DNA of 64,000 nucleotides, from the NCBI RefSeq assembly GCF_002954775.1, contig NZ_KZ672952.1:1-64000 (forward strand), read 5' to 3'. Below the pieces are notes generated by a model that saw only the letters and a program-made list of their open reading frames with translations, had not been told where the DNA came from and did not search any database. Positions 62,642 to 64,000 of this stretch are shown in pieces. The translations under genes were made by a program, and so were the position numbers. Within the stretch, counting starts at the first letter, position 1. Every line of letters starts with the position of its first letter. Source of the stretch: Streptomyces geranii (GTDB lineage: Bacteria > Actinomycetota > Actinomycetes > Streptomycetales > Streptomycetaceae).

Positions 62642-63979
62642 TTGCCCACACAGCCGGAGTTCGGAAGAAGAATGCGAGAACTCCGGCGCCGCGCGGGCAT
62701 GTCCCAGGCCGAACTCGCCGGGCCCGAGCTGTCCGCAAGCTACGTTTCGCTGCTGGAGACCGGCAGACGCGTGCCGAGCCCGAAGGTCGTCGCCCAACTC
62801 GCGGAGCGACTGGGGGTGACTCCACGGTCCCTCCAGAAAGAGGACACGGGACTCCCGGAACGAACCGGAGACGAAGTCGCCGGCAACCGGAGCATGGCCG
62901 ATCCCGGTCGGTTCGACCTCGTGGGGCTCCTGCTCAAGGCACGCAAGACGGAGGAGGAAGGCGCCCCGGCCACGGCCGCCGGGCAGCTCACCGCGATCCT
63001 GGACACGTACGGGGACGACCCGCATCGGGACGTGCTCTGGGAGGTCCGCTGGTCGCTGGCTCGTCTCCACCACAGGAACGGCCGCGCCGACGAGAGCCGA
63101 AGGCTGCTGCTGCACCTCTTCGACGACGAGTACACCCGCTCCTCGGCGGAACGGCTGGAACGGGTCGCCCTGCGTCTCGCCGAGCTCGGTCTGGGCAACG
63201 GCAGCCTTCCCGACGGCCTGCGGTTCGCCCATGTCGCATGGACGCTCGCCGAGCCCCTCCAGGAAGCCTCCGTCGCCGTAAGGGCGGGCACCGTGCTGGT
63301 GAACGCCTGTGCATGGGGCGGCTACCGAGACTGGGGGCGCGAGGTGGCCGAGGCGCTCGTAGCAAGGATCTCGGACGAGATCCCCTGGGCGCAGCGCAGT
63401 GCGGCGTACCGGGAGTCGGCCCGCCTGTGCCTGCTGAACGACGACTACGCACAGGCGCGGACCTGGTTCGAGTGCGCCCTGGAACAGACCGACCCGCAGC
63501 AGGACATCAACGCCTGGGCGGAGGCCCAGTACTACCTGGCGATCGCCGAGTTCCTCCTCGACGAGGGCCTCGACGAGCGCGCGGTCGAGCGGGTGGCCAG
63601 GGCCCGGCCGGTGATCGAGGTGATCGGCCGCACGAACATGCTGGTCCACCTGGCCGTGCTCGAAGGACACCTGGCCCTGAGGCGGGGTGAGCACGACCGG
63701 GCCCGGCTGATGGCCGACGCCGCGGTGGAGGCGGGGTCCTGGCCCGCCGTGCACGAGGTCGGAGTGAACCTGCTGTGGACGGCGAGGATCTACCGTGCGC
63801 TGGGCGACACGTCCACGGCCGCCACCGTGTACCGGCGGGCGGCCGAGCTGTGCGAACAGGGCGGAGCGATGCACTTCTGCGCGTACGCATGGCGGGAACT
63901 CGCCGAACTGCCCACCGCACAGTCCCCCATGGACGAAGCGGACAGGGCACGGCGACCTGCCCGGAACCCGACTCACTGA
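62642..63979 (+). CDS. XRE-family regulator with TPR-like C-terminal domain
   Basis: 445 residues from TTG 62642, 4 nt after GAGGAGC. The N-terminal HTH (about 6-60) has MRELRRRAGMSQAELAGPEL, then S-A-S-Y-V-S-L-L-E-T-G-R-R-V-P-S-P-K-V. Residues about 95-430 are repeated helix pairs of TPR type (A-R-T-W-F-E-C-A-L-E-Q-T; A-T-V-Y-R-R-A-A-E-L-C-E). This layout resembles peptide-sensing or developmental regulators. It is divergent from the eCIS operon and may control it. Confidence 0.85.
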   Translation: MPTQPEFGRRMRELRRRAGMSQAELAGPELSASYVSLLETGRRVPSPKVVAQLAERLGVTPRSLQKEDTGLPERTGDEVAGNRSMADPGRFDLVGLLLKARKTEEEGAPATAAGQLTAILDTYGDDPHRDVLWEVRWSLARLHHRNGRADESRRLLLHLFDDEYTRSSAERLERVALRLAELGLGNGSLPDGLRFAHVAWTLAEPLQEASVAVRAGTVLVNACAWGGYRDWGREVAEALVARISDEIPWAQRSAAYRESARLCLLNDDYAQARTWFECALEQTDPQQDINAWAEAQYYLAIAEFLLDEGLDERAVERVARARPVIEVIGRTNMLVHLAVLEGHLALRRGEHDRARLMADAAVEAGSWPAVHEVGVNLLWTARIYRALGDTSTAATVYRRAAELCEQGGAMHFCAYAWRELAELPTAQSPMDEADRARRPARNPTH

Positions 63980-64000
63980 CGCCCTGACCGCAGCCGCGTG

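Noticed and set aside
1..64000. tRNA, rRNA, CRISPR, riboswitch or replication origin
   Set aside because: No cloverleaf, rRNA core, spaced repeat array or known aptamer was recognised by eye; a covariance-model scan would be decisive.

Overview
The window is very GC-rich, uses many GTG and TTG starts behind GGAGG-type ribosome sites, and carries SARP/BTAD, Lrp/AsnC, HxlR and DesK-type regulators. All of this fits a Streptomyces (or close relative) chromosome, probably an accessory region, since IS elements and broken genes are frequent between about 13 and 37 kb. Calls rest on reading motifs in the translated sequence; no database search was run.

Layout. (1) 0.1-1.5 kb: an 11-residue-repeat, pentapeptide-type protein. 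(2) 1.7-10 kb: a catabolic-looking set on both strands: extradiol-dioxygenase-like VOC protein, LysR regulator, carboxymuconolactone-decarboxylase-like protein, cupin, dienelactone hydrolase, FAD monooxygenase, 14-TM exporter and HxlR regulator. (3) 10.3-13.1 kb: a two-gene operon for a secreted DUF3500 protein and a HupE/UreJ-like membrane protein. (4) 13.7-19.9 kb: two paralogous MFS + Lrp/AsnC modules; in one the transporter has lost about 365 central codons and carries three carboxypeptidase-regulatory-like repeats. (5) 20-29.8 kb: a gene graveyard: MaoC fragment, response regulator with several lesions beside an intact sensor kinase, peptidase and receiver fragments, a nonsense/frameshift gene, an intact ISL3-family IS, and a frameshifted coiled-coil/winged-helix gene. 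Intact islands are a methyltransferase, a MazG-like hydrolase and a small hypothetical gene. (6) 29.9-37.4 kb: a secreted polysaccharide lyase, a small secreted protein, an IS110 transposase, an intact two-component system, and relics of an ATP-binding protein and a LuxR domain.

(7) 37.5-62.1 kb is the main feature: an apparently complete extracellular contractile injection system (eCIS, Afp/PVC-like) on the minus strand. In transcription order it has: a SARP/BTAD regulator fused in frame to the eCIS AAA+ ATPase; a cargo gene with a degenerate eCIS-core leader; a relic of an ATPase C-terminus; a 970-residue DUF4157-led toxin with an ADP-ribosyltransferase R-S-E signature; a DUF4255 cap/terminator protein; two sheaths; tube 1; two small assembly proteins (one apparently starting at AUA); tube 2; a Pro/Ala-rich protein; a LysM hub protein; gpD-like and gpV-like spike proteins; PAAR; gp25; two baseplate J-type proteins; tail protein I; a fibre-like protein; and a small coiled coil. 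Most genes overlap by 4 nt or are spaced by a few bases, suggesting one translationally coupled operon. (8) 62.6-64 kb: a divergent XRE/TPR regulator, separated from the SARP-ATPase by about 560 bp holding a perfect inverted repeat and a direct repeat.

How it fits together: the ATPase, sheath, tube, baseplate and spike genes would build a contractile nanomachine. The DUF4157 protein is the likely loaded toxin, and the fused SARP domain and the XRE/TPR protein are the candidate regulators.
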